This document shows positions 22,730 through 30,270 of a stretch of 35,854 bases of DNA, piece after piece. The stretch is taken from contig JAPNUJ010000014.1 of assembly GCA_026627155.1 (NCBI GenBank), positions 5,555 through 41,408 on the forward strand, in the 5' to 3' direction. Each line of letters starts with the position of its first letter. Positions within the stretch are counted from its first letter, which is position 1. The position numbers were made by a program, and so were the translations under genes. The DNA comes from Bacillota bacterium (lineage in GTDB: Bacteria > Bacillota > Bacilli > Alicyclobacillales > SLC66). The notes below the pieces were generated by a model that saw only the letters and a program-made list of their open reading frames with translations, ran no database searches and was not told where the DNA came from.

Positions 22730-25700
22730 TCATCTTACCAATGTCCACACCTTCTCCACAATCACTTGTGGACGGGTCCCGCCACGTCGGTCCACCTTGC
22801 CTTCCACGCCGACGAGTCGGCCTTGAGGTGTGAACAACACGGAGCCCGATTCGTGATAGACATCTTCAAACATCGTGCAATCGACGAACCCCACCTCGTC
22901 TTCAAGCGTGAAAAAGACTGTCACCTTCCCTGATCGCGTCGGTGGACGGTGGGGGCGCACTGTCAGCCCTGCCACGCGTACAGTCATCCCATCGGCCAAG
23001 GCCTCTACCTGGCAGGCGTGTGAGTAGCCTTGCGTTTCAAGGAACGGGCGATAGAGAAGGAGCCAGTGTCCGGACAACCCCACACCCACGATCGAATACT
23101 CATCGCGCAGCTTCTCGGGCAGTTCAAACTCACTCAGATCCGCAGCCTCATCGTCTTCCTCGAACAAAGGGGGGGTGCCCGTGCTGCGCGCCGCCATCCA
23201 GGCGGGTAGTTGCCACAGGGCGAAGCGCCGTCCACGTACATGCAGGGAGTCTGTCGCCCCGCATCGGATCAGTCGCTCTGCCGTGAGGTGGTCGATGGAC
23301 TGTATGCGTCGCAGCAAGTCCGGTACAGATGCGAAGGGAGATCGTGTCCGTTCTTCTACCAAGGCATCTGCGGTCTCCTTGCGAAATCCCTTGATCAGGC
23401 GAAGGCCGATGCGAATCTTCCCCGCCTCGACCGTACAGTTGTATGCGCTCTGTTGCACATCCACCGGAAGGACAGGGGCCCCCCGACGTTTGGCTTCGGC
23501 GCAGACGACGTGGATAGGGTAATATCCCATCGGATGGTTGTTCAAGATAGACGCAAAGAATTCTGCGGGGAAGTGTCGGACGAGGTAGGCGGTCTTGTAG
23601 GCTGTCGTGGCAAAAGCTGCGGCGTGCGCCTCGCAGAATCCGTAGCTTGCATACCCTTTCATGCTCTCGAAGATGTCGCTGGCTGTCTGGCGCTCGACCC
23701 CCGCCTCTGTCGCCTTGTCCACAAAGCGTTGTCCGATCTGATCCATATGCTCCGCTGATCGCGCATGCGACATCACACGGCGCAACTGGTCGGCTTCACC
23801 GGGCGTGAAGTTGGCCAATGCCGTGGCAATCGCGATCACCTGCTCTTGGTACAGAATGACCCCATAGGTCTTGCCCAGGATCGGTTCGAGCAGGGGATGG
23901 AGATAGTGCACCTCTTCGATTCCGCGCCGGCGTTGTACAAAAGGATCGACCATATTGCCTTTGACAGGGCCTGGGCGGATCAAGGCTACCGATGCGACGA
24001 TGTCTTCCAACTGGTCTGCGCCCAAGCGAGACTGCAAGGCCCGTTGGGCGGGGGATTCGAGTTGAAATACGCCGATGGTCTCCCCGCTGTTGATCATGGC
24101 GAAAGTGGCGCGATCATCCAGTGGGATGCGATCATAGTCCAAAGGTTGGTGCTGCTGCTCGCGCAAGGCGACCGTGTCGGAGATGGCCGACATCGTGCGC
24201 AACGACAACAGGTCCAGTTTGACCAGCCCTACCATCTCGATATCTTCTTTGTCCCACGGCACGATGAGCTCCCCTTTGGCCGATGGTTGCAAGGAAGCGA
24301 GGGATAGAATCGGACGTTTGCTGATCACCACTCCCCCTACGTGCATCCCGAAGTGGCGGGGAAAACCGCTGAGTCTCTCACTCAGACGCCACAACCATGT
24401 CAGTCGCTCCTGATACTCCTTGTAGGGGTGCAACTCCGGCACCAACTCGAACGCCTGTTCCAGCTGTCGCGCCCCGACGTAGTAAGGGAGTCGCTTGGCC
24501 AGCGTGTCGATCAGAGGCTGCGGCAGAGCCAGTGCCGTGCCCACCTCACGCAGGGCAGACCGGCCGCGGAACGTCTGGTAAGTGGCGACGCGGGCGACGT
24601 GTTCGTGGCCATACTTTTGATAGACGTAGGCGATCACTTCGTCACGTCGACGGGAGTCAAAGTCGATGTCAATATCCGGTCGTTCGGATCGTTCGATCGA
24701 CAGGAACCGTTCGAATAGGAGTCCACGCCCCGCGGCATCCACGTCGGTGATATAGAGACAGTAGGCAACGGCGCTGTCGGCGGCTGATCCTCGTCCGGCG
24801 CAGCGGATCCCTTGCCGACGGGCGAAGTGGACGATATCCCAAACGACGAGAAAATACTCCGCATAACCCAGTTCAATGATGATCGCCAGTTCGTGGTCGA
24901 TACGCGCGCGCAGTCCGGCGTCCACTGAGGTGTAGCGGTCACGTGCGCCTGTATACACCAGTTTGCGCAAATAGGCGCTTGCATCGGACTCCTTCTCAGG
25001 CAACTGATAGGCGGGAAACAAGGCATCGAATAGAGCCAAAGCGACTTCACAAGAGTCGGCGATGCGTTTGGAGTTGGCGATTGCCTCTGGAAACTGTGCA
25101 AATCGTTGCTGTGCCTCCAGTTCGTCGTGTAGCCATGAGGACGCGTTGTAGGGACGCTTGGCGTGCGGAGTGTAGATGTCGCACCGCAGCGAGATGCAGC
25201 GCAGGACGTCATGCACCGGGAGGAGGTCCGGAACATGGTAATGTGCATCGCTCGTCGCTACAAGCGGCAACTGCAAGGTGTCAGCCAATGCTGCGAGATC
25301 CCGGTTGATGCGCGCCGCTTGCGGCATCCGATCTCCGATCAGTTCCAGGTAGTAGTGTTCGGGGAAGGCGCGGGCATACGCTTCGGCCACGCGTCGGGCA
25401 GCCTTGTACCTGCGCTTTTGGATGTACTGCACAAGCAGGCCCCGACGGCAGCCTGAAAGCACGATCAACCCTTCGCTGTGACGCATCAGGTCGACCATCC
25501 GAGTGTGCGGTTGCCGGCGTCGCACTTCATCGCCTGCATGTGCAGCCGTGAGGATTCGGCACAGGTTGCTGTAGCCTGTAGCAGTTTTGGCGAGAAGGGT
25601 AAGATGGGAACCGTCGGACAGCGTGACTTCGGCCCCCGAGACGGGCTTGATTCCGTACGCGGCGCACCAGTGGTGGAGTTGAGGCAGTCCAGCGACCGTA

Positions 25701-25822
25701 TCATGGTCTGTCAGTGCCAGTGCTGTTTGTCCGTTGGCCGCGGCTTGTGCCACCAGTTCCTCCACTGAAGAAGCCCCGTCGAGCATGGAAAAGGTGCTGT
25801 GTACATGCAGATGGACGAACAT
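22730..25822 (-). CDS. dnaE2: DnaE2/ImuC-type error-prone DNA polymerase III alpha subunit
   Basis: A 1030-residue C-family DNA polymerase. The PHP domain begins at once (MFVHLHVHSTFSMLDG) with TDHD and TSDAHY metal motifs. The palm aspartates are in PDIDIDFDSRR (Asp383 and Asp385), with the third in KLDLLSLRT; the helix-hairpin-helix region and a C-terminal OB-fold follow. ATG 25822 is chosen since MFVHLHVHS is the usual N terminus; GTG 25849 is the alternative. It is shorter than replicative DnaE and lies behind an ImuB-like gene and a DUF6504 gene, as in ImuB-DnaE2 mutasomes, so it is assigned to damage-induced translesion synthesis. Confidence 0.92.
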   Translation of the reverse strand: MFVHLHVHSTFSMLDGASSVEELVAQAAANGQTALALTDHDTVAGLPQLHHWCAAYGIKPVSGAEVTLSDGSHLTLLAKTATGYSNLCRILTAAHAGDEVRRRQPHTRMVDLMRHSEGLIVLSGCRRGLLVQYIQKRRYKAARRVAEAYARAFPEHYYLELIGDRMPQAARINRDLAALADTLQLPLVATSDAHYHVPDLLPVHDVLRCISLRCDIYTPHAKRPYNASSWLHDELEAQQRFAQFPEAIANSKRIADSCEVALALFDALFPAYQLPEKESDASAYLRKLVYTGARDRYTSVDAGLRARIDHELAIIIELGYAEYFLVVWDIVHFARRQGIRCAGRGSAADSAVAYCLYITDVDAAGRGLLFERFLSIERSERPDIDIDFDSRRRDEVIAYVYQKYGHEHVARVATYQTFRGRSALREVGTALALPQPLIDTLAKRLPYYVGARQLEQAFELVPELHPYKEYQERLTWLWRLSERLSGFPRHFGMHVGGVVISKRPILSLASLQPSAKGELIVPWDKEDIEMVGLVKLDLLSLRTMSAISDTVALREQQHQPLDYDRIPLDDRATFAMINSGETIGVFQLESPAQRALQSRLGADQLEDIVASVALIRPGPVKGNMVDPFVQRRRGIEEVHYLHPLLEPILGKTYGVILYQEQVIAIATALANFTPGEADQLRRVMSHARSAEHMDQIGQRFVDKATEAGVERQTASDIFESMKGYASYGFCEAHAAAFATTAYKTAYLVRHFPAEFFASILNNHPMGYYPIHVVCAEAKRRGAPVLPVDVQQSAYNCTVEAGKIRIGLRLIKGFRKETADALVEERTRSPFASVPDLLRRIQSIDHLTAERLIRCGATDSLHVRGRRFALWQLPAWMAARSTGTPPLFEEDDEAADLSEFELPEKLRDEYSIVGVGLSGHWLLLYRPFLETQGYSHACQVEALADGMTVRVAGLTVRPHRPPTRSGKVTVFFTLEDEVGFVDCTMFEDVYHESGSVLFTPQGRLVGVEGKVDRRGGTRPQVIVEKVWTLVR

Positions 25823-25854
25823 GCCCAGCCCCCCTGGCTTCAGAATCACACTGT

Positions 25855-25958
25855 AGTCCCCGGTTCAGTTCCAAGGTTCCGTTCCAAGGTTCCGTCTCAA
25901 CGTTTCGTTCCAAGGCTTAGCCCAAAGTCCCTTCCCAAGGCTCAGTCCCACAGTCGGT
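25855..25958. repeat. Degenerate 13-bp tandem array upstream of dnaE2
   Basis: Two exact copies of GTTCCAAGGTTCC (25868-25880, 25881-25893) are flanked by more diverged 13-bp units in register: GTCTCAACGTTTC, GTTCCAAGGCTTA, GCCCAAAGTCCCT and TCCCAAGGCTCAG. The array fills the gap between the DUF6504 gene and dnaE2 and runs into the 3' end of the DUF6504 gene. The unit core is a palindrome (GGAACCTTGGAAC on the minus strand). It may be a slippage-prone minisatellite or a set of binding sites. Confidence 0.7.
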
Positions 25959-26184
25959 AAAGGTTCCACTGGTCCTCCGTTTGTTCAATGTCGGCTACCG
26001 TGCCATCCGCTGTGAGGATGCGAAACAAGAGTCGCTCGCCACACCCTGACCACCACTCTCCGCACTCCGACCATTCATCGACCCAGTTGGTGATGAAGTG
26101 GATCTGCTCTTTGTCCCTGTACGCAAGCGGACGGTTGTCTTGCCACGCGCAGATGCTGATCGGGCGGCGGACCAGTCTGCTCAC
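25942..26184 (-). CDS. DUF6504-like small protein of the ImuB-DnaE2 cassette
   Basis: An 80-residue protein, WW- and W-rich (DEWSECGEWWSGCGERLLFRILTADGT) and ending WNLYRLWD, which resembles DUF6504 proteins found beside Y-family polymerase and dnaE2 genes. Its GTG start overlaps the stop of the ImuB-like gene by four bases (GTGA), so the two are translationally coupled. Function is unknown; its constant company suggests a mutasome accessory factor. The stop codon lies inside a 13-bp tandem repeat, so the C terminus could vary with repeat slippage. Confidence 0.8.
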   Translation of the reverse strand: MSRLVRRPISICAWQDNRPLAYRDKEQIHFITNWVDEWSECGEWWSGCGERLLFRILTADGTVADIEQTEDQWNLYRLWD

Positions 26185-27392
26185 GCCCGGAAGTGAGTGG
26201 CCATGTGATGGCGCAACTCCCTGTAGGAGGGGACGGCTCCCACACGGATAGCGCCTGGGATTTTGTGGTTGATCTGATGTAAGACACGAGGGATCTCATC
26301 GCGTTTGCGCACATCGACTTCCGTCAAGATGTCGTCCACGATGGCAAACGCCAGCTGTTGAGTGGGCAAGGGGCGCAGGTCTTCTGCGGTCAACACGAGA
26401 TCTGTAATGGGTGCGACGATCTGCTGGCAGGCAGGCGAAATCTGTACGACCAGGAAATCGGAGCGCGCTACAGGGTGCTTGGTTTGTCGAAAAAACACAT
26501 CGGATGTTCCGTCCTCTCGCGTCCAGCGCAACGATAGGCGAAGTGCGCCTTGACCATCTTGGGCCAAATCACTGCACAACTCGTTGGCGAGACGTTCGAG
26601 CAGTGCCGGGATCTGGCTGGGTGGCAACGCATCCCCTGCACAGGTTTGGAATGCTGCGGCGCGCCGGGATGAGGGGTAGTTTCTCATGAGAGGCTCGCGG
26701 TCCTGTACATCGAGCGAACGCAGCCACAAGCTGGACTGTTTGCCGAAGCGTCGCCGCAACTGTGTCGGCGAGAACGCGCGCAGTTCGCCCAAGGTGTGAA
26801 TCCCCAGTGTCAGGAGTTGCTCGCGTAAGGGCGCTGGGATCAACCAGAAAGGGGTGATGGGCATGGCAAGCCACCAGCCTTCACAGGCGCCGGTCAGGCG
26901 TGGCGAGACGATCACTTGCTGACGCCCGAACTGGCGATAGGCGGCGCCCGGGATGCGGACGCCCAGGCGGCTCCACTCCACCAACAGGCGAGAGAGAAAG
27001 GGCGTTTCTGCAAATCCTGCCCGAAACCGCTGTTCTGCAGAGAGGTGTCCATCGAGTTTTGCAAGAATTCGTCGCAATTCTTGGAGAGGGGCATCTGCCC
27101 CGGAAAGTTGCAGATAAAACCCATCCCAGTCAACGGTCTGCAACCAAGGGGAGAAGCGATAGAGGAACTTCCAGACCGCGCGCATGGGCCGCACCTGTGA
27201 CTCACTTTCTTCGATCGCCGTAATCCCTGGTGCCAGGGACAGGGCGGTTTTTAAAGCAAGCGGAGGGCAGACGCCGAGCCGTCGCGCAGACAAGGAGGCA
27301 TCGGTGACGGATTGGTCGCGATAGCTGACCCATACGGGCGAAGTGCAGTGCGCACGAACGCCCTCGCCGTGTCCGTACAAAGTGTATCGCAT
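26181..27392 (-). CDS. imuB: ImuB-like inactive Y-family polymerase
   Basis: A 403-residue Y-family polymerase homologue. Recognisable are the fingers-palm segment (VWVSYRDQSVTDASLSARRLGV), SPWLQTVDWDGFYLQLSG in place of the active-site S-x-DE motif, and an HhH region (LGIHTLGELRAFSPTQLRRRFG). The catalytic glutamate is Gly91 and the N-terminal metal-binding strand is missing, so it is a scaffold, as in ImuB. A QQLAF segment near the C terminus resembles a beta-clamp motif. ATG 27392 is chosen, with GGGGAGAG upstream. It is the first gene of the LexA-controlled operon; no imuA is present. Confidence 0.88.
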   Translation of the reverse strand: MRYTLYGHGEGVRAHCTSPVWVSYRDQSVTDASLSARRLGVCPPLALKTALSLAPGITAIEESESQVRPMRAVWKFLYRFSPWLQTVDWDGFYLQLSGADAPLQELRRILAKLDGHLSAEQRFRAGFAETPFLSRLLVEWSRLGVRIPGAAYRQFGRQQVIVSPRLTGACEGWWLAMPITPFWLIPAPLREQLLTLGIHTLGELRAFSPTQLRRRFGKQSSLWLRSLDVQDREPLMRNYPSSRRAAAFQTCAGDALPPSQIPALLERLANELCSDLAQDGQGALRLSLRWTREDGTSDVFFRQTKHPVARSDFLVVQISPACQQIVAPITDLVLTAEDLRPLPTQQLAFAIVDDILTEVDVRKRDEIPRVLHQINHKIPGAIRVGAVPSYRELRHHMATHFRA

Positions 27393-27410
27393 GATGCTCT
27401 CTCCCCGGCA

Positions 27411-27422
27411 GAACGTATGTTC
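27411..27422. promoter_or_regulatory. LexA (DinR) box 1
   Basis: GAACGTATGTTC is a perfect GAAC-N4-GTTC palindrome as bound by LexA in Bacillota. It lies about 10 bp downstream of the -10 box of the imuB promoter, near the transcription start, where repressor binding would block transcription. Confidence 0.88.
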
Positions 27423-27431
27423 GATAAAGAC

Positions 27432-27460
27432 AGTATAGACTCTGATCTGTAAAAAATCAA
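27432..27460 (-). promoter_or_regulatory. Promoter of the imuB-DUF6504-dnaE2 operon
   Basis: On the minus strand, TTGATT (27460-27455), a 17-bp spacer and TATACT (27437-27432) form a good sigma-A promoter. It is bracketed by two LexA boxes, the upstream one overlapping the -35. Confidence 0.75.
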
Positions 27461-27470
27461 ACATACGTTC
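27459..27470. promoter_or_regulatory. LexA (DinR) box 2, imperfect
   Basis: On the minus strand this reads GAACGTATGTTT, one base from the perfect palindrome. Together with flanking bases the two boxes are 17-bp near-identical inverted copies (CAGAACGTATGTTYGAT), centred 48 bp apart. The placement overlaps the -35 of the imuB promoter and could also act on the divergent gene at 27630. Confidence 0.75.
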
Positions 27471-27521
27471 TGGCCAGCTGCACGATGTCACAAAGCTGTC
27501 GGTTCATAGGGACAGGGGCAA

Positions 27522-27550
27522 TTGACTAGTGTGCAATCAAATTGTAATGT
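27522..27550 (+). promoter_or_regulatory. Probable promoter of the Met-rich secreted protein gene
   Basis: TTGACT (27522-27527), a 17-bp spacer and TAATGT (27545-27550). Downstream, ACATAACATAACATA (27558-27572) and TGTTATGT (27591-27598) form inverted copies of an ATAACA core like that in the aceA-aceB promoter region. Confidence 0.4.
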
Positions 27551-27629
27551 AGAGATGACATAACATAACATAGTGCGCTCGTAGAGAGTGTGTTATGTGG
27601 GCGGATGAGAAACGGGAGGATGAGGCAGC

Positions 27630-28559
27630 ATGACGGGTAAACGAGTAGGTCTGGCGATCGGCACTTTGGGCGCGTGCGCGGCTTTATTGGCAACATCCGG
27701 TTTCGTGTCGGTGACAGCGGCTTCGATGCACAAAGAGGCGATGAAGAAGTTGACGATGACGCAGGTCTCGGTCGTGATGGTGGACAAGACTGCACAGACG
27801 GTTCAGGCGGCACCGACGAACTTTTCCGCGAAAGACGAAGCGACCTTTATCTTGACGGCGAAGTTGTCGAACGGCAAGCCGGCGGCCAACGAACCGGTAG
27901 CCTTTTATGTGGGCCCCATGAAGCCGTTGTCTGGGGTCGCCCCGAAGGCGTGGTATGCGTCGGGCACAAAGGCTGGAGCTCACTACATTGCCAGTTACAC
28001 GGCGAAGACGGATGCTCACGGGCAGGCTCGCGTGGTTCTCTACGGTCAGCGGGCGGACTCGATGGAGATGGTCGGAGTGCGCGTCGGCAATCTCGACAGT
28101 TACAGCGTGAAAGCTGGCAAAGCCCTCGGTAGTTTGGATGCTTGGTGGACCACCGCCAAGAGCCGACCTACTGCGCCGATTGGCGATTATGTGCGTGTAA
28201 CACCATTTCTGGCCAGCACATCGGGCATGGCCAAGGAGAAACTGACGATCGGCGTGTTTGATGGGATGGGTAGGCCGATCCCAGGTACCCATGTGTCTGT
28301 GGCAGCAAAGAGCGCGACCACAGCCTCGGGAAGTATGAGCATGGGGATGAGCGCCGGGATGAGTAGCAGCGGCAGCATGGGCATGTCCGCGACAGGCGGG
28401 TTGATGCTGACCACGGGCATGTCCGGCGAGGTGACCACGCAGATCGCGGTTTCGGGCAAAGCCTCGATGGAACCGGTGCGGATCGTGGTCACGCAGGCGT
28501 CCGGCAAGGCGCGGATCACAGGCGGGATGAACGCGTTGCTGTTTGTCAACGGCAAGTAG
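27630..28559 (+). CDS. Secreted protein with methionine-rich segment, unknown function
   Basis: A 309-residue exported protein with a Sec signal peptide (to about residue 30, cleavage near VTA-A). The mature part looks like two beta-rich, Ig-like units: residues 65-165 (ATFILTAKLSNGKPAANEPVAFYVG) and 185-300. Between strands of the second lies a low-complexity Ser/Gly/Met segment (234-264) with eight methionines in SMSMGM-type patterns, as seen in copper-binding methionine motifs. The ATG follows GGGAGGATGAGG. It is monocistronic, ending at a strong terminator. Copper binding is inference; a cell-surface or adhesion role is the alternative. Confidence 0.8.
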   Translation: MTGKRVGLAIGTLGACAALLATSGFVSVTAASMHKEAMKKLTMTQVSVVMVDKTAQTVQAAPTNFSAKDEATFILTAKLSNGKPAANEPVAFYVGPMKPLSGVAPKAWYASGTKAGAHYIASYTAKTDAHGQARVVLYGQRADSMEMVGVRVGNLDSYSVKAGKALGSLDAWWTTAKSRPTAPIGDYVRVTPFLASTSGMAKEKLTIGVFDGMGRPIPGTHVSVAAKSATTASGSMSMGMSAGMSSSGSMGMSATGGLMLTTGMSGEVTTQIAVSGKASMEPVRIVVTQASGKARITGGMNALLFVNGK

Positions 28560-28606
28560 ACGCCCGCCGCTCCTAGGGCGGTCGCCTGACTACAGCCTAG
28601 CCGAAG

Positions 28607-28652
28607 CGGGCGGGTGGAAGACCTTGATTCCGGTCTTCCGCCCGCCCGTTTT
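28607..28652 (+). terminator. Rho-independent terminator
   Basis: CGGGCGGGTGGAAGACC (28607-28623) pairs with GGTCTTCCGCCCGCCCG (28632-28648), a 17-bp stem with one G-U pair and an 8-nt loop, followed by TTTTAT. It ends the Met-rich protein gene. A complementary CGCCCGC lies upstream (28561-28567) and could compete for the left arm. Confidence 0.93.
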
Positions 28653-28654
28653 AT

Positions 28655-28783
28655 CTACTCTTCCTGTCCTTGGCGGGCACAGTGTTCGCATGTTCCTGTC
28701 AAGATTGCCTGCACGTCGTCAATGTCGGCCCCGCATTGGCCGCATCCGGTAAATGTCTCTTGTGCGCGGTCGCCAGTCTCCAC
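28655..28783 (-). CDS. Small double-CxxC (zinc-ribbon-like) protein downstream of isocitrate lyase
   Basis: A 42-residue ORF. GTG 28783 follows AGGGGATGACAAC and begins METGDRAQETF; two cysteine pairs follow, CGQC (14-17) and CEHC (33-36), then an acidic end. The spacing fits a small zinc ribbon. It begins 11 bases after the stop of isocitrate lyase and ends just before the terminator arm, so it would be the last gene of that transcript. No family was recognised; a role in protein or RNA binding is only inferred. Confidence 0.6.
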   Translation of the reverse strand: METGDRAQETFTGCGQCGADIDDVQAILTGTCEHCARQGQEE

Positions 28784-28794
28784 GTTGTCATCCC

Positions 28795-30081
28795 CTATCC
28801 TGCAAATTGTTCCTCTTCTGTGGAACCATGCAACGCGGTCGTCGAAGACTGCCCAGCGGCAATGACCTGGGCTACCTCATCAAAATACCCAGTCCCCACT
28901 TCCCGTTGATGCCGAGTCGCCGTGTAGCCTTCAGGCTCGCTAGCGAATTCGCGTCGTTGAAACTCTGCGTAGGCACTCATGCCGCGCAATCGAAAGGACC
29001 TGGCCAGATCAAACATGCTGTGGTTGAGGGCATGGAAGCCAGCCAGCGTGACGAACTGAAACTTGTAGCCCCACTGTGCCAACTGATCCTGAAACTGGGC
29101 GATGGTTTGCTCATCGAGTTTTTTGCTCCAGTTAAATGACGGCGAACAGTTGTACGCCAGTAATTTTCCGGGAAATTGCTCATGGATCGCCTCGGCAAAC
29201 AGACGAGCCTCCTCGAGGTCGGGGGTCGCGGTCTCGCACCAGATGAGATCGGCGTATGGCGCGTAGGCCAGACCGCGGGCGATCGCTGCCTGCAGTCCGC
29301 CCCGATAACAGTAGAATCCCTCGGCCGTCCGTTCACCGCTCAGGAAGGGACGGTCTCTCGCATCCACATCACTCGTCAGCAGATAGGCCCCGTTGGCATC
29401 TGTGCGCGCGATGATCAACGTGTCGACATCACACACGTCAGCCGCCAGACGGGCTGCCACCAGGTGGCGAATGGCTTGGGCAGTGGGGATGAGGACCTTG
29501 CCGCCCATATGACCGCATTTTTTCTCGGAGGACAATTGATCCTCAAAATGGACGGCTGCCGCTCCGGCTGCAATCATCGCCTTCATCATTTCAAACACGT
29601 TGAGCGGCCCCCCGAAGCCCGCCTCAGCATCTGCGACGATGGGCACAAACCAGTCGATGTCATGTCGCCCTTCTGCATGATCGATCTGATCAGCTCGCGT
29701 GAGTGCCTGGTTCAGTCGCTGCACGACGAGCGGTACGCTGTTTGCCGGGTACAGACTTTGATCCGGGTACATCTGACCGCTGACGTTGGCATCGGCTGCG
29801 ACTTGCCAGCCGCTGAGGTAGATCGCCTTGAGACCGGCTCGGACTTGTTGCACCGCTTGGTTGCCAGTGAGTGCACCGAGTGCGGGAATGAAGGAATGAT
29901 CTCGCAGTAGTGACCACAATCGACGGCAACCGTGCGCCGCCAGTGTGTACTCGATGGGCAACGATCCGCGCAGTCGATTGACTTCTTCTGTACTATAAGG
30001 TCGGACAATTCCCGCGAAGCGTTCGGGGTCCAGCCTGTGCAGTCCATGTCTGGTCGGACGGCTCTTGTGATTCTCTACCAT
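28795..30081 (-). CDS. aceA: Isocitrate lyase
   Basis: A 428-residue enzyme that cleaves isocitrate to succinate and glyoxylate, the first step of the glyoxylate shunt in the cytoplasm. The active-site signature KKCGH is at 187-191, with the catalytic Cys189; the substrate loop [10 protein letters not shown] (90-99), metal-binding [10 protein letters not shown] (149-158) and NCSPSFNW are also conserved. ATG 30081 is chosen because GGAGGG lies 8 bases upstream; the frame is open for 27 more codons. Length agrees with bacterial ICL. It is divergent from malate synthase, sharing a control region. Confidence 0.97.
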   Translation of the reverse strand: MVENHKSRPTRHGLHRLDPERFAGIVRPYSTEEVNRLRGSLPIEYTLAAHGCRRLWSLLRDHSFIPALGALTGNQAVQQVRAGLKAIYLSGWQVAADANVSGQMYPDQSLYPANSVPLVVQRLNQALTRADQIDHAEGRHDIDWFVPIVADAEAGFGGPLNVFEMMKAMIAAGAAAVHFEDQLSSEKKCGHMGGKVLIPTAQAIRHLVAARLAADVCDVDTLIIARTDANGAYLLTSDVDARDRPFLSGERTAEGFYCYRGGLQAAIARGLAYAPYADLIWCETATPDLEEARLFAEAIHEQFPGKLLAYNCSPSFNWSKKLDEQTIAQFQDQLAQWGYKFQFVTLAGFHALNHSMFDLARSFRLRGMSAYAEFQRREFASEPEGYTATRHQREVGTGYFDEVAQVIAAGQSSTTALHGSTEEEQFAG

Positions 30082-30150
30082 CTCGTCATCCCTCCACCCT
30101 GCGCACTCTGACTCCGCTAGTTGTACTATAACATATAGCGTGTTAGTGCG

Positions 30151-30203
30151 TCTGTTATGCACAGTGTATTATATAACAGATAATTTGTGAATAGGTCTGT
30201 TAT
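30151..30203. promoter_or_regulatory. Shared aceA-aceB control region with three TCTGTTAT repeats
   Basis: TCTGTTAT occurs at 30151-30158 and 30196-30203 on the plus strand and inverted (ATAACAGA) at 30173-30180. The inverted copy abuts a consensus -10 (TATAAT, minus strand, 30173-30168) for aceA, and the third copy overlaps the expected -35 of aceB. This fits one regulator binding both promoters. The regulator is not identified. Confidence 0.6.
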
Positions 30204-30217
30204 TTATTTTTTGCATC

Positions 30218-30226
30218 TGCTACAAT
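30218..30226 (+). promoter_or_regulatory. Extended -10 of the aceB promoter
   Basis: TGCTACAAT holds TACAAT (30221-30226) with the TGn extension. A -35 at the proper distance would overlap a TCTGTTAT repeat and is not consensus. The start codon is 45 bp downstream. Confidence 0.5.
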
Positions 30227-30270
30227 CGGAATCAGCCATAGTTCACTGCCACATTTTCGGGGGGTTGACC

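Noticed and set aside
22626-22748. Longer SRAP protein starting at 22748
   Set aside because: SRAP activity requires Cys2 right after the initiator Met, which only MCGRYS at 22625 provides.
30115-30210. CRISPR or insertion-sequence ends in the AT-rich aceA-aceB spacer
   Set aside because: The repeats are only 8 bp, irregularly spaced, overlap promoters, and no transposase or spacer pattern is present.
30187-30270. Longer malate synthase start at 30187
   Set aside because: It would begin upstream of the -10 element and within the repeat region; ATG 30271 has a ribosome site and gives the usual length.
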